Source: Candidatus Blautia intestinipullorum (GTDB lineage: Bacteria; Bacillota; Clostridia; Lachnospirales; Lachnospiraceae). Taken from it: 13,575 nt of DNA. A program made the translations under genes and the position numbers. The notes under the pieces are model-generated. The model made no database searches. It saw only the letters and a program-made list of their open reading frames with translations, and was not told where the DNA came from. Where the stretch lies: NCBI GenBank assembly GCA_019120475.1, contig DWVA01000149.1, positions 1-13,575 on the forward strand, in the 5' to 3' direction. This document shows positions 6,002 through 13,501 of this stretch, in pieces; the stretch's first letter is position 1, and every line of letters starts with the position of its first letter.

Positions 6002-6029
6002 TTATTACATGGGTTTTTTGACGTAATAA
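6002..6029. repeat. Inverted repeat before the first recombinase
   Basis: TTATTAC (6002-6008) and GTAATAA (6023-6029) are perfect 7-base arms, with a loop containing six T. The right arm ends just before AGAGGAGG (6028-6035), the ribosome binding site of the first recombinase, so it could regulate its translation or bind a regulator. Confidence 0.4.
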
Positions 6030-6042
6030 GAGGAGGTAAGAT

Positions 6043-7734
6043 ATGTATCAGAATTTCAATAAAATCTATCGTGCCGCCATCTATGTCAGATTATCCAAAG
6101 AAGATGGCGATCTTTCCAGTTCTGCAAAATTGGAAAGTAACAGCATTTCTAACCAGAAGGCTCTGATTCTGGATTTCCTGAAAGACAAAAAAGATATAGA
6201 AGTTGTTTCCGTCCGGGTTGACGATGGCTACACAGGCTCTAATTTTGAGCGCCCTGCATTCCAAGCTATGCTGGAAGATATCAGGCGTGGGATTGTTGAT
6301 TGCGTAGTGGTGAAAGATTTATCTCGGTTTGGGCGGGAATACATTGATTCCGGGAAGTACATTGAACGTTTATTCCCGGCTCTTGGTGTTCGCTTTATTG
6401 CCATAAATGACAATTATGACAGCCTTCAGGGAAAGAATCAGGCTGATGACATTATTATCCCATTCAAAAACTTAATCAACGATGCTTATTGCCGTGACAT
6501 TTCCATTAAGATACGAAGTAACCTTGAGATTAAGAGGAAAAAAGGCGAATGTGTGACACCTTTTGTGGCATTCGGGTATCAGAAAGCAAAGGCAGACAAG
6601 CATAGGCTGGAGATTGATCCGGTTGCAGGCAGTGTAGTGCAGGACATCTTTAAGATGAAACTGCAGGGAATGAGCCAGGATGCGATTGCCAACCGCCTGA
6701 ATGAACTGGGTGTGCTTTCCCCATTTGAATATAAGATTAGCAGCGGGAGTCATTATGAAACCGGGTTCCGACAGAAAGAGCAGGCTCTTTGGAGTTCTGT
6801 TACCGTACGAAGAATACTGGAAAATGAGGTTTATATTGGAAACCTTGTGCAGGGGAAACGTACGACACCGAACCATAAAGTGAAGCAGTCCTACGTAAAG
6901 CCGGAAGATGATTGGATCCGTATTGAAAAGAACCACGAACCGCTGGTAAGTGAAAGGGATTTTGAGATCGTCCAGCGGCTTTTGGGGATGGATACCCGTA
7001 CTTCTCCTGACCAGAAGCAGGTGTATCTGCTGTCCGGCATTGCTGTATGTGCGGATTGCGGGGCACCGATGACGAGAAAGGTCTCAACAGTGGGCGGAAA
7101 GAAATATGCCTATTATTTATGTTCCACAAATAAAGAAACGAAACGCTGCTCCAGTCACAGGATCCCGGAAAAAGATCTGGAAAACGTGGTATTGGTAATG
7201 CTGAAACAGCATATCCAGAACATCCTGCATTTGAAAAGGGTGTTGGAGTTTATCGGGACTGTACCATTTCAGGAAATCAATGTGAAAAAACTCCAGGACA
7301 GGCTGGAAAAGAAAAAAATGGAGACAGAACGCTGTAAGGAACTCCGCATGATGCTTTATTCCGATATGAAAGAGGGCATCGTATCAAAAGAAGATTATGT
7401 AGAACTTCATGCAGCATATGGAAAAAGGCTAAGGAATGCAGAAGAGAGTATCCGGGCAATCCAGAAAGAAATGGATAACATGCTGGAAAAAGCAGACGCT
7501 TCTAACACATGGCTGGATTATTTTGTGAAATATCAGGATATTGAAGTGCTGACCAGGACGGTAATTGTGGAATTGATTCGGGAAATCAGAGTCCATGACA
7601 AAAAGAATATTGAGATCGTCTTTGACTTTGATGACTGTTATCAGGCATTGCTGACACAGCTTCCGGCTATGGGAGTGGAGGTTGCAACAGATCCGGATAA
7701 CAATCTGCAGGTCAAGATAAAGGAGGTTGTATAA
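6043..7734 (+). CDS. Large serine recombinase 1 (TnpX/TndX type)
   Basis: 563 residues. Site-specific recombinase that cuts and rejoins DNA through a serine. Resolvase domain: nucleophile Ser18 in YVRLSKED, then VDDGYTGSNFERPAFQ, the strand VDCVVVKDLSRFGRE, and the DIIIPFKNLINDAYCRD segment. The recombinase domain follows (GYQKAKADKHRLEIDP, GMSQDAIANRLNELGV, SSVTVRRILENEVYIG). The zinc ribbon uses Cys336/Cys339 and Cys360/Cys369, with a coiled coil (about 415-490) and a C-terminal region after it. Full length and intact by motif. AGGAGG precedes the ATG, and the next gene follows 1 base after the stop. It is one of three paralogs that are clearly diverged in sequence, so not a recent duplication. 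Confidence 0.95.
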   Translation: MYQNFNKIYRAAIYVRLSKEDGDLSSSAKLESNSISNQKALILDFLKDKKDIEVVSVRVDDGYTGSNFERPAFQAMLEDIRRGIVDCVVVKDLSRFGREYIDSGKYIERLFPALGVRFIAINDNYDSLQGKNQADDIIIPFKNLINDAYCRDISIKIRSNLEIKRKKGECVTPFVAFGYQKAKADKHRLEIDPVAGSVVQDIFKMKLQGMSQDAIANRLNELGVLSPFEYKISSGSHYETGFRQKEQALWSSVTVRRILENEVYIGNLVQGKRTTPNHKVKQSYVKPEDDWIRIEKNHEPLVSERDFEIVQRLLGMDTRTSPDQKQVYLLSGIAVCADCGAPMTRKVSTVGGKKYAYYLCSTNKETKRCSSHRIPEKDLENVVLVMLKQHIQNILHLKRVLEFIGTVPFQEINVKKLQDRLEKKKMETERCKELRMMLYSDMKEGIVSKEDYVELHAAYGKRLRNAEESIRAIQKEMDNMLEKADASNTWLDYFVKYQDIEVLTRTVIVELIREIRVHDKKNIEIVFDFDDCYQALLTQLPAMGVEVATDPDNNLQVKIKEVV

Positions 7735-7735
7735 A

Positions 7736-9427
7736 ATGGCACGAAAAAGCAGGAAAAGCATTCCTGAAACGGTCAGCAGTGCAGCCGTCCAGGAAGAGAT
7801 CAAAAGACCGTTCCGGGCAGGGTTATATGCAAGGATTTCTACGGAAACAGAGGAAACGATAGAGAGGGGGACGATAGAAACCCAGGTGGAACTGATGAAA
7901 AACTATGTGGCTGATACAGAGGATATTTCGGTTGCAGAAGTTTATAAGGATTCTGATTATTCCGGTACAAATTTCGATCGTCCTGGATTTACGCAGATGA
8001 TGGAAGATATCAAGCATGGGAAAATCAACTGCGTGATTGTAAAGGATTTGTCCAGGCTTGGCAGGAATTATGTAGAAACAAGCAATTATATTGAGCGTGT
8101 ATTCCCGTTCTTTCATGTACGGTTCCTGGCAGTGACGGATGATTTTGATTCTTTCCGTGAGGGAGTAGATCTGACGGTTCCCTTAAAGAATATTATCAAT
8201 GAGTTCTATTCCAAAGACCTTGCAAAAAAGAGCAGCAGTGCAAAAAAAGCCCTATGGAGAGAAGGAAAATTTACCGGTGCCTGGGAACCCTATGGATATA
8301 GGAAATCAGAACAGGACAAGCACCAGCTGGTAGTTGATGAGGAAGCTGCCGGGCATTTACGGGCAATTTTTTCTATGTATATGGATGGCTGCAGCTACAG
8401 TGATATTGCAAAAAAACTGAATGCAGATGGTGTCTTGTCCCCAACTTTGCAAAGGGAGTATTACAGATCCGGGGAAAAACCGTCCCCAGAGTCCAAACCG
8501 TGGAATAATTATGAAGTAAAACGTGTGCTTCAGGATGTACATTGTACCGGCGATTCCGTATATGGAAAATATCAGCAGAGCGTTTTTCAGGGAAATAAGC
8601 AGAGAAACCGACCAGAGAGTGAGTGGATCTATGCAGAGAATACCCACGAAGGGATTATAGATAAAAAGCTGTTCCGCCAGGTGCAGGAAAAAATCAGGGA
8701 ATTTACGGAAGAATATAAAAAGAGGCATCAGCTGAATAATGGAGCCATCCGGAGCCAGAATTTTTATACCGGCAAGATCAGGTGTGGAGGATGTGGCAAC
8801 CGCATGATCCTGTCCAGGGAAAAGTCCGGGACATTTTATTATATCTGCGGTGCCAATGCAAACCATAAATCAGGAGGAAACCAGTGCAAGGGGCACAGGG
8901 TCAAAAAAGAATACGTGGATGAAGATGTCCTTCGTCTGATCCAGTCACATATGAAAAACGTATTGGATACAGAAAAAATGATCCGGGAAATGAACTCCGC
9001 TTCCAGAAACCAGACGCAATATTTGCTTTTGGACAAGGAAGTAGGGAAACTTCGGCGGGAACTGAGCCGGATCAGTAAGCGTAAATCTGATTTATATGAG
9101 GATTATTCGGAACGCCTGATTACAGAAGAAGAGTACATGCAGTTTTCCCGTATCTATTCCAATGAAATAGAAAACATCAAGAGCCGTCTGGATGCAGTAT
9201 TGACGGCGCAGGTACGGTATTCCAAAGATTATCATATCGAAGAAGGATGGGGGAAAGTGATACATACTTATATGTCTAAGCGGAAGCTGACAAAAGAAAT
9301 GGTGGAAGCCTTTGTGGATTCCATTATTATCCATGGTAAGTATGATTATGAGATCAAACTGGTATATGATGACCAGTTCGTTGAATTGCAAAAGATAATG
9401 AAAGAGAAGGAGGCACAGTCAAGATGA
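7736..9427 (+). CDS. Large serine recombinase 2
   Basis: 563 residues. AAGGAGG at 7720-7726, inside the end of recombinase 1, lies 9 bases before the ATG at 7736; an in-frame TTG at 7727 abuts that ribosome binding site and is not used. A basic N-terminal extension (MARKSRKSIPE) precedes the resolvase domain, whose nucleophile is Ser35 in LYARISTE. Other family motifs: YKDSDYSGTNFDRPGF, INCVIVKDLSRLGRNY and NIINEFYSKDLAKKSSSAKK. The zinc ribbon uses Cys350/Cys353 and Cys371/Cys384. A coiled coil spans about 420-490. The catalytic residues seen are intact. Tandem placement suggests that more than one recombinase is needed, or that each has its own target or direction; this is inference. Confidence 0.95.
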   Translation: MARKSRKSIPETVSSAAVQEEIKRPFRAGLYARISTETEETIERGTIETQVELMKNYVADTEDISVAEVYKDSDYSGTNFDRPGFTQMMEDIKHGKINCVIVKDLSRLGRNYVETSNYIERVFPFFHVRFLAVTDDFDSFREGVDLTVPLKNIINEFYSKDLAKKSSSAKKALWREGKFTGAWEPYGYRKSEQDKHQLVVDEEAAGHLRAIFSMYMDGCSYSDIAKKLNADGVLSPTLQREYYRSGEKPSPESKPWNNYEVKRVLQDVHCTGDSVYGKYQQSVFQGNKQRNRPESEWIYAENTHEGIIDKKLFRQVQEKIREFTEEYKKRHQLNNGAIRSQNFYTGKIRCGGCGNRMILSREKSGTFYYICGANANHKSGGNQCKGHRVKKEYVDEDVLRLIQSHMKNVLDTEKMIREMNSASRNQTQYLLLDKEVGKLRRELSRISKRKSDLYEDYSERLITEEEYMQFSRIYSNEIENIKSRLDAVLTAQVRYSKDYHIEEGWGKVIHTYMSKRKLTKEMVEAFVDSIIIHGKYDYEIKLVYDDQFVELQKIMKEKEAQSR

Positions 9428-10995
9428 CAGAAAATAGGAAAACAGCTGTCTATATCCGTTTATCTATGGAAGATGGGAATGTGGATGGCAGAACCAAACT
9501 GGAAAGTGACAGTGTGACTTCTCAGAGGATCCTGTTGAAATCGTTTGTGATCGATCAGCTTGGCGTGGATGAGGCAGATATCCTGGAATATGTGGATGAC
9601 GGTGTCAGCGGCACCCATTTCAAACGCAATGGTTTTCAACAGCTGCAGGAGGATATGAAAAGCGGACAGATAGGCTGTGTAGTTGTGAAAGATTTTTCCA
9701 GGTTTGGCAGGGACTATCTGGAAGTGGGATTTTATATTGAATATATTTTCCCGCTTCTTCAGATCCGGTTTATTTCCATTAATGACAGTTATGACAGTGC
9801 AGCCAGTTCTGGAATGACCGGCGGTATGAATGTGGCTTTGAAGAATCTGGTTTATAACATGTATAGCCTGGATTTGTCGAAAAAAATTTCATCCGCAATG
9901 CATACCAGAATGAAAAACGGTACAAGGCTTCCGGTAAATGCCAGATATGGTTATAGAAAGGGCAAAGATGGAAGGTTGGAAATTGATCCGGATGCGGCTA
10001 AAGTGGTGAAGATGATCTTCCAGATGGCTGCAGAAGGTATGAGCTTTGCAGAGATCACAAGGGAACTGAACAAACAGGAAATTGCCACCTGTGATGAACG
10101 GAAAATCTCAAGAGGAGAGCAGGTTCAGTTCCAACGGTTTGATACCATCATGAAAAAACGCTGGAATCCAACCACAGTATCTGCAATCATCCGGGATGAG
10201 ATTTATATTGGAACCCAGATATGGGGTAAAACACGCTGCAGTATGCACACCGGTCATAAAGCGGTTCTTAATGACGAGTCTGACTGGATCAGACTGGAAA
10301 ACCACCATGATCCGATTGTTGACAGGAAACTGTTTGAAAAAGCGAACAGACAGCATCCGAAAAAATCCAGGGGTGTTGCAGAAACAAGAACCAATTATAC
10401 GCTGGCAAGACGCAAGAAACAGCCAGCACTGATGCTGTGTGCACACTGTGGTCATTGTCTGGTAAGAGAAACGGAGCATCTACTGAAATGCTCGGATGGG
10501 CGTACCAGCGGTGATCATGTCTGTCGAAGTTTGGTGGTCAGACGTGAGCCAATGGAAAAGCATATCCTGGAGCTTGTTCATCAGTTTGCATCTTCCATGC
10601 TGGAAAACCGGAAGATTGTTGAATCAAAGAACCAGAGCAAAGGTATGGAGACGAATGTTGCAGAATTGTTGAAACAGAGCCGCCAGTTGTCTTCTGAAAA
10701 AATGAAACTTTATGATGACTACAAGGATGACCGTATTGACCGGGAATCCTACAAGCAGAAAGCGGAAAAGATAAGCAGACAGTTGGAGGAAATCAGACGA
10801 AAGATAGCAGAGTCTGAACATGATGCAAAGATGCTTGAGCGGGGTAATACTGCGAATGAAATGAAACTGGAAGAATTTCTGAGCATGGAGAAATTCGATA
10901 CAGAGAAGTTACGGGAGATCATCAAGGTTATCCGGGTGCATAGCCAGGAGGAAATCGAAATTGAATGGAATTTTGATGATGTATTTTTAGGGTAG
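9424..10995 (+). CDS. Large serine recombinase 3, nearest the element end
   Basis: 523 residues, 40 shorter than the other two. The ATG overlaps the stop of recombinase 2 by 4 bases (ATGA), and AGAAGGAGG at 9405-9413 lies 10 bases before it. Nucleophile Ser14 in YIRLSMED; the resolvase fold continues with VDDGVSGTHFKRNGFQ and IGCVVVKDFSRFGRDY. The recombinase domain includes AEGMSFAEITRELNK and PTTVSAIIRDEIYIG. The zinc ribbon is compact: Cys339/Cys342, Cys356 and Cys367, with an extra Cys345. A coiled coil spans about 395-480. The stop lies about 115-130 bases before the inferred element end, as usual for recombinases of this type. All motifs appear intact. Confidence 0.95.
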   Translation: MTENRKTAVYIRLSMEDGNVDGRTKLESDSVTSQRILLKSFVIDQLGVDEADILEYVDDGVSGTHFKRNGFQQLQEDMKSGQIGCVVVKDFSRFGRDYLEVGFYIEYIFPLLQIRFISINDSYDSAASSGMTGGMNVALKNLVYNMYSLDLSKKISSAMHTRMKNGTRLPVNARYGYRKGKDGRLEIDPDAAKVVKMIFQMAAEGMSFAEITRELNKQEIATCDERKISRGEQVQFQRFDTIMKKRWNPTTVSAIIRDEIYIGTQIWGKTRCSMHTGHKAVLNDESDWIRLENHHDPIVDRKLFEKANRQHPKKSRGVAETRTNYTLARRKKQPALMLCAHCGHCLVRETEHLLKCSDGRTSGDHVCRSLVVRREPMEKHILELVHQFASSMLENRKIVESKNQSKGMETNVAELLKQSRQLSSEKMKLYDDYKDDRIDRESYKQKAEKISRQLEEIRRKIAESEHDAKMLERGNTANEMKLEEFLSMEKFDTEKLREIIKVIRVHSQEEIEIEWNFDDVFLG

Positions 10996-11002
10996 AGATA
11001 AA

Positions 11003-11155
11003 ATGTTCTGGACAAGAGCGATTTTGTGGAAGATAATAAAAGTGCTGGGGTACCTGATTGGAATGGTCAGGTACTTTCCGGCAAGAAAAAAGAAATATTT
11101 TTTTTGTCCCATACTTGACACGTCCACATGTCTGCAGGCATACCTTTTGCAGTAA
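11003..11155 (+). CDS. Possible 50-residue hydrophobic peptide across the element end
   Basis: An ATG at 11003, 7 bases after the recombinase 3 stop, opens 50 codons. The N-terminal half (AILWKIIKVLGYLIGMV) is hydrophobic with an arginine after it, like a single membrane helix, followed by a basic run RYFPARKKKYFF. There is no good ribosome binding site, though coupling to the recombinase is possible. The last ~12 codons come from the interrupted integrase gene read out of frame, so any natural product would end differently elsewhere. Likely chance, but worth comparing among elements. Confidence 0.22.
   Translation: MFWTRAILWKIIKVLGYLIGMVRYFPARKKKYFFCPILDTSTCLQAYLLQ
11050..11074 (+). repeat. 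Stem-loop near the right end of the element
   Basis: GTACCTGA (11050-11057) and TCAGGTAC (11067-11074) are perfect 8-base arms with a 9-base loop. A run of eight T occurs about 23 bases later, too far for a standard terminator. It may be a recombinase binding site near the attachment site, or a weak terminator. Confidence 0.4.
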
Positions 11156-11336
11156 TATGGCCAAGTCAGGAATGAATCCAAAGACACTGCAGTACATTAT
11201 GGGACATAGTGATATTTCTGTAACGCTGAATGTTTATACACATGTAGGATTTGAAGATGCGGAGAAAGAAATGCAAAGATTAACAGATACAAAGTCTGAG
11301 AAGTCCACGGCGTACCGTAAAATATCTGTGTCGTAA
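11121..11336 (+). pseudogene. C-terminal catalytic remnant of a Tn916-type tyrosine recombinase (integrase)
   Basis: About 70 residues are left of a protein usually near 400. Present are HVCRHTFCSNMAKSGMNP with the box II His and Arg, LQYIMGHSDIS with the conserved GH, and NVYTHVGF with the nucleophilic Tyr. Missing are the arm-binding and core-binding domains and the first catalytic Arg, so it cannot work. Recognisable homology starts sharply near PHVCRHTF. The open frame continues upstream into element DNA to a TTG at 11058, giving a chimeric reading frame. An imperfect inverted repeat, GACACGT-CC-ACATGTC (11117-11132), spans the junction. The missing N-terminal part is expected at the element's left end, outside the window. 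Strongly supports insertion of the serine-recombinase element into this integrase. Confidence 0.88.
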
Positions 11337-11367
11337 ATCTTTTGAATTTACGACAGAATTTACGACA
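11329..11367. repeat. Three copies of ATTTACGACA at the integrase 3' end: probable recombinase-binding or attachment sequence
   Basis: TGTCGTAAAT (11329-11338) is a perfect inverse of ATTTACGACA (11346-11355), and a 12-base direct repeat, GAATTTACGACA, occurs twice back to back (11344-11355, 11356-11367). The first copy overlaps the stop codon of the integrase remnant. Direct and inverted repeats immediately after an integrase gene are typical of arm-type sites or an element end. No second attachment copy can be seen here. Confidence 0.55.
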
Positions 11368-11496
11368 GATGATGGCTGAAATAAGCAGATTTATGCGAAG
11401 TTATACTGGTATAAGATGAAAATGCCTCTGCCGCAGAAATGCCGGAAAGTGGCGTAAAATCAAGGAAAATCAGCATTTTAAAGGAGTTTAAGAGAT

Positions 11497-11967
11497 ATGA
11501 TAAAAGTTTTGTTCGTGTGCCACGGCAATATCTGCCGCTCTCCCATGGCAGAATTTGTTTTTAAGGATATGGTACGAAGGAGAGGTCTGGAGAATCAGTT
11601 CTATATTGCTTCCGCGGCTACCAGTACGGAAGAAATCGGAAATCCGGTGCATCCTGGAACCAGAAGGAAGCTTCGTGAGGTTGGGATTTCCTGCGAAGGA
11701 AAATACGCGGTGCAGATGAAAAAATCGGATTATGAAAAATATGATTATCTTATCGGCATGGATGAGTGGAACAGAAGAAATATGATGCGGATTGTAAAAA
11801 AAGATCCGCAGAAGAAACTATTTCTGCTGCTGGATTTTTCCGATTCTCCCAGGGATATTGCCGATCCGTGGTATACGGGAAATTTTGAAGTGACTTACAG
11901 GGATATTGTGGAAGGCTGCGAAGCATTCCTTAAATATCTGAAAACAAACGGAACGATTGACTTCTGA
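11497..11967 (+). CDS. Low-molecular-weight protein tyrosine phosphatase
   Basis: 156 residues, a normal length. Hydrolyses phosphotyrosine in the cytoplasm; in Firmicutes such enzymes often pair with tyrosine kinases of capsule or exopolysaccharide control. The P-loop VCHGNICRSPMAEF carries nucleophile Cys8 and Arg14 of the C-x5-R signature, with Ser15. The general acid is Asp123 in IADPWYTGNFE. MKKSDYEKYDYLIGMD is the usual middle segment before the catalytic loop. AAAGGAG at 11480-11486 supports the ATG. No kinase gene is next to it. It is the first gene after the older element's debris and is probably native chromosome. Intact by motif. No gene symbol is given because several Firmicute paralogs exist. 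Confidence 0.95.
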   Translation: MIKVLFVCHGNICRSPMAEFVFKDMVRRRGLENQFYIASAATSTEEIGNPVHPGTRRKLREVGISCEGKYAVQMKKSDYEKYDYLIGMDEWNRRNMMRIVKKDPQKKLFLLLDFSDSPRDIADPWYTGNFEVTYRDIVEGCEAFLKYLKTNGTIDF

Positions 11968-11979
11968 AATATATTTTGC

Positions 11980-12035
11980 TGAAACAAAAATGCTGCAGAC
12001 AGTCTCTTTCGAAGCCATGAGGCATTTCTGTTTCA
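11980..12035. repeat. Long-armed hairpin after the phosphatase gene
   Basis: TGAAACAAAAATGC (11980-11993) pairs with GCATTTCTGTTTCA (12022-12035) with one mismatch and a 28-base loop. There is no T-tract. It lies between the phosphatase stop and the terminator, and may be a processing signal or a remnant of a repeat. Confidence 0.45.
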
Positions 12036-12060
12036 TAGAAAATGAATTTTTGGCGCTGAT

Positions 12061-12120
12061 AAAGGGGCAGGTCTTTTATGGATGAGGAACTTAGGAAACT
12101 GGAAAGGACTTGCCCTTTTT
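12061..12120 (+). terminator. Terminator downstream of the phosphatase
   Basis: AAAGGGGCAGGTC (12061-12073) pairs with GACTTGCCCTTTT with two G-T pairs, and the stem can be extended past a one-base bulge. It ends in five T. The loop is long (over 30 bases), so it could also be a small folded RNA. The surrounding gap 11968-12363 holds no gene I can support; it contains this terminator, the hairpin before it and the promoter after it. Confidence 0.6.
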
Positions 12121-12177
12121 GTTTAAAATCATAGCGGGAAGCTTGTATGTCTGTCGGTATTTGTCGATGAAAATTTC

Positions 12178-12206
12178 TTTACATGTCTGCCTGGACAGTT
12201 TATACT
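12178..12206 (+). promoter_or_regulatory. Promoter of the DUF5688-family gene
   Basis: TTTACA (12178-12183), 17-base spacer, TATACT (12201-12206): both boxes are close to the vegetative consensus. The transcript would have a leader of about 150 bases that contains AAGGAAGT-ttc-ACTTCCTT (12224-12242), a perfect 8-pair hairpin. No riboswitch family is recognised in the leader. Confidence 0.7.
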
Positions 12207-12363
12207 AAAAATATAACAATTCTAAGGAAGTTTCACTTCCTTCTGTAACGTACCGCTGGAAAAGCTGATCGGTAATTTCATAAAGAAAAGCTTTTTCGAG
12301 ACGGCAGTATCTGAATAATTCTGGACATATCGTCCGCATTTCACAGGAATCAAGGAGTGTATA

Positions 12364-13293
12364 ATGGAGAACAAATATGAATTTTTCGTAGAACAGCTTC
12401 GAAAGGAACTTTTGGATGCAACCGGATACGAGGAAAAACAGATTTATTATAAGAAAAAAGAAGATTTTCCTCCTACTGAAGATGACAGGCTGGTTTTGAA
12501 GTGCTCTGAAGCCAATGGGAAAGCTGAAATATGCGCTTTGTATATCAGAGAACTGTATCTGTCGTATAAAAAAGGGAGATCGATGTCAGAAATCGTGAAA
12601 GCCGTTATGGATAGAATGCAGCGTATATCAAAGGCCGGGATTCTGAAAAAGGCGGGGGATATAAATGATTATGGGAAAATAAAAGGGGACTTGTTTATCC
12701 GTCTTCTAAACAGAGAGCTCCACAAAGCAGAACTGAACGACGCGATATATAGAGAGATGGGCGATATTGCAATGGTGCTTTATATCTGTATGGGAGAAGC
12801 GGATGGGTGTATGACAAGTATGAAAGTGAAAAAATATATGCTTGAGGAATGGGGAATGGATCAGAATGAAATTTTTGATAAAGCATTATTGAATACCTAT
12901 TTCTTTTCTCCTCCAAGAATATATTGCTGGGAGAAACTGGTTTTCAATCCGTCCTATAGCGGAGACAATTTTATGAACTTGGTGTCCGATTATTCTATAA
13001 GAACAGACGCTCTGGGGAACTGTCTGAGTACAACAAAGAGGACGAACGGTGCGGTGGCTGTTTTTCTGCCGGGAGTAGCCGGACGGATTGCAGATTTGAT
13101 GAACGATGATTTTTATATTGTTTTTACCAGTATTCATGAAGCTATGATACATAGTGTGACCAGCACGGATCCGGAGACACTGAGACAAGTGCTGGAAGAA
13201 ACTGTTTATGAGACTACGCCTCCCGAAGATTTTCTGACGTTTCAAATTTATCAGTATGACAGAGACACAGGAGAGTTTTGTCTTGCCGGATAA
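12364..13293 (+). CDS. DUF5688-family protein
   Basis: 309 residues, starting MENKYEFFVEQLRKELLDAT, with AAGGAG 8 bases before the ATG. It is soluble by appearance: no signal peptide or membrane segment. Matches I recognise from the DUF5688 group of Lachnospiraceae are the YIRELYLSYKKGRSMSEIV segment, the central LFIRLLNRELH, and the late GAVAVFLPGVAGRIADLMND followed by FYIVFTSIHEAMIH. Proteins of this group are numerous in gut Clostridia and their function is unknown. It has its own promoter and long leader, so it is probably independent of the phosphatase gene. Family assignment is from memory of such sequences; no search was possible. Confidence 0.8.
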   Translation: MENKYEFFVEQLRKELLDATGYEEKQIYYKKKEDFPPTEDDRLVLKCSEANGKAEICALYIRELYLSYKKGRSMSEIVKAVMDRMQRISKAGILKKAGDINDYGKIKGDLFIRLLNRELHKAELNDAIYREMGDIAMVLYICMGEADGCMTSMKVKKYMLEEWGMDQNEIFDKALLNTYFFSPPRIYCWEKLVFNPSYSGDNFMNLVSDYSIRTDALGNCLSTTKRTNGAVAVFLPGVAGRIADLMNDDFYIVFTSIHEAMIHSVTSTDPETLRQVLEETVYETTPPEDFLTFQIYQYDRDTGEFCLAG

Positions 13294-13324
13294 AAAGCAT
13301 GCAGCTTTACATAAATCACCGTGA

Positions 13325-13353
13325 TAGGCATAAAGAGAAAAACTGCATATAAT
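13325..13353 (+). promoter_or_regulatory. Promoter before the truncated amidase gene
   Basis: TAGGCA (13325-13330), 17-base spacer, and a perfect TATAAT (13348-13353). It is 38 bases before a TTG start with an AGGAGG ribosome binding site. So the expression signals of the broken gene are intact. Confidence 0.6.
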
Positions 13354-13390
13354 ACATAAATAATATTTTATTTGTCAGGAGGAATATTCA

Positions 13391-13501
13391 TTGGCATATA
13401 AAATTATGCTTGACGCAGGACATGGGGGAATCAGAATGTGCAGAAAAGAATCTGGTATATTGGACATGGTTTCATACATATCTTTTCAACAGATGGCATA
13501 A
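13391..13501 (+). pseudogene. Start of a CwlD-like N-acetylmuramoyl-L-alanine amidase, frame broken after GHGG
   Basis: The TTG at 13391 has AGGAGGA 8 bases upstream and opens MAYKIMLDAGHGG, the typical beginning of an Amidase_3 enzyme that cuts the lactyl amide of peptidoglycan; the His of GHGG is a zinc ligand. After that the expected continuation (usually R/xDPGA-x-x-x-G-x-x-E) is absent, and the frame stops at 13499. A different frame is open from ATG 13422 to the end of the window (starting MGESECAEKNLVYWTW), so a deletion or rearrangement is likelier than a simple frameshift. The alternative is a sequence or assembly error. The window ends too soon to decide what the following frame encodes. 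Confidence 0.6.

Larger units (their letters stand above)
1..11120 (+). mobile_element. Right-hand part of an integrated element driven by large serine recombinases
   Basis: Left end not in the window. The right end is inferred to lie between about 11,108 and 11,126, because recombinase-proximal sequence there changes abruptly into the interior of a tyrosine recombinase gene. Everything up to the third recombinase is on the plus strand, except a 60-codon antisense remnant at 1510-1689, and consists of accessory and regulatory genes typical of Firmicute integrative or mobilizable elements: SOS polymerase cassette, XRE repressor, sigma-like factors, MazF and recombinases. No relaxase, coupling protein or conjugation gene is visible, so whether it is conjugative, mobilizable or only transposing cannot be said. 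The boundary is inference; the disruption of the integrase is seen directly. Confidence 0.7.

Noticed and set aside
11417..11480. AAAATGC/GCATTTT pair before the phosphatase gene
   Set aside because: Seven-base arms about 45 bases apart in AT-rich DNA are easily due to chance, and no function follows from the position.
12286..12295. AAAAGCTTTT palindrome in the leader of the DUF5688-family gene
   Set aside because: Low-complexity palindrome with no partner copy; not enough to call an operator.
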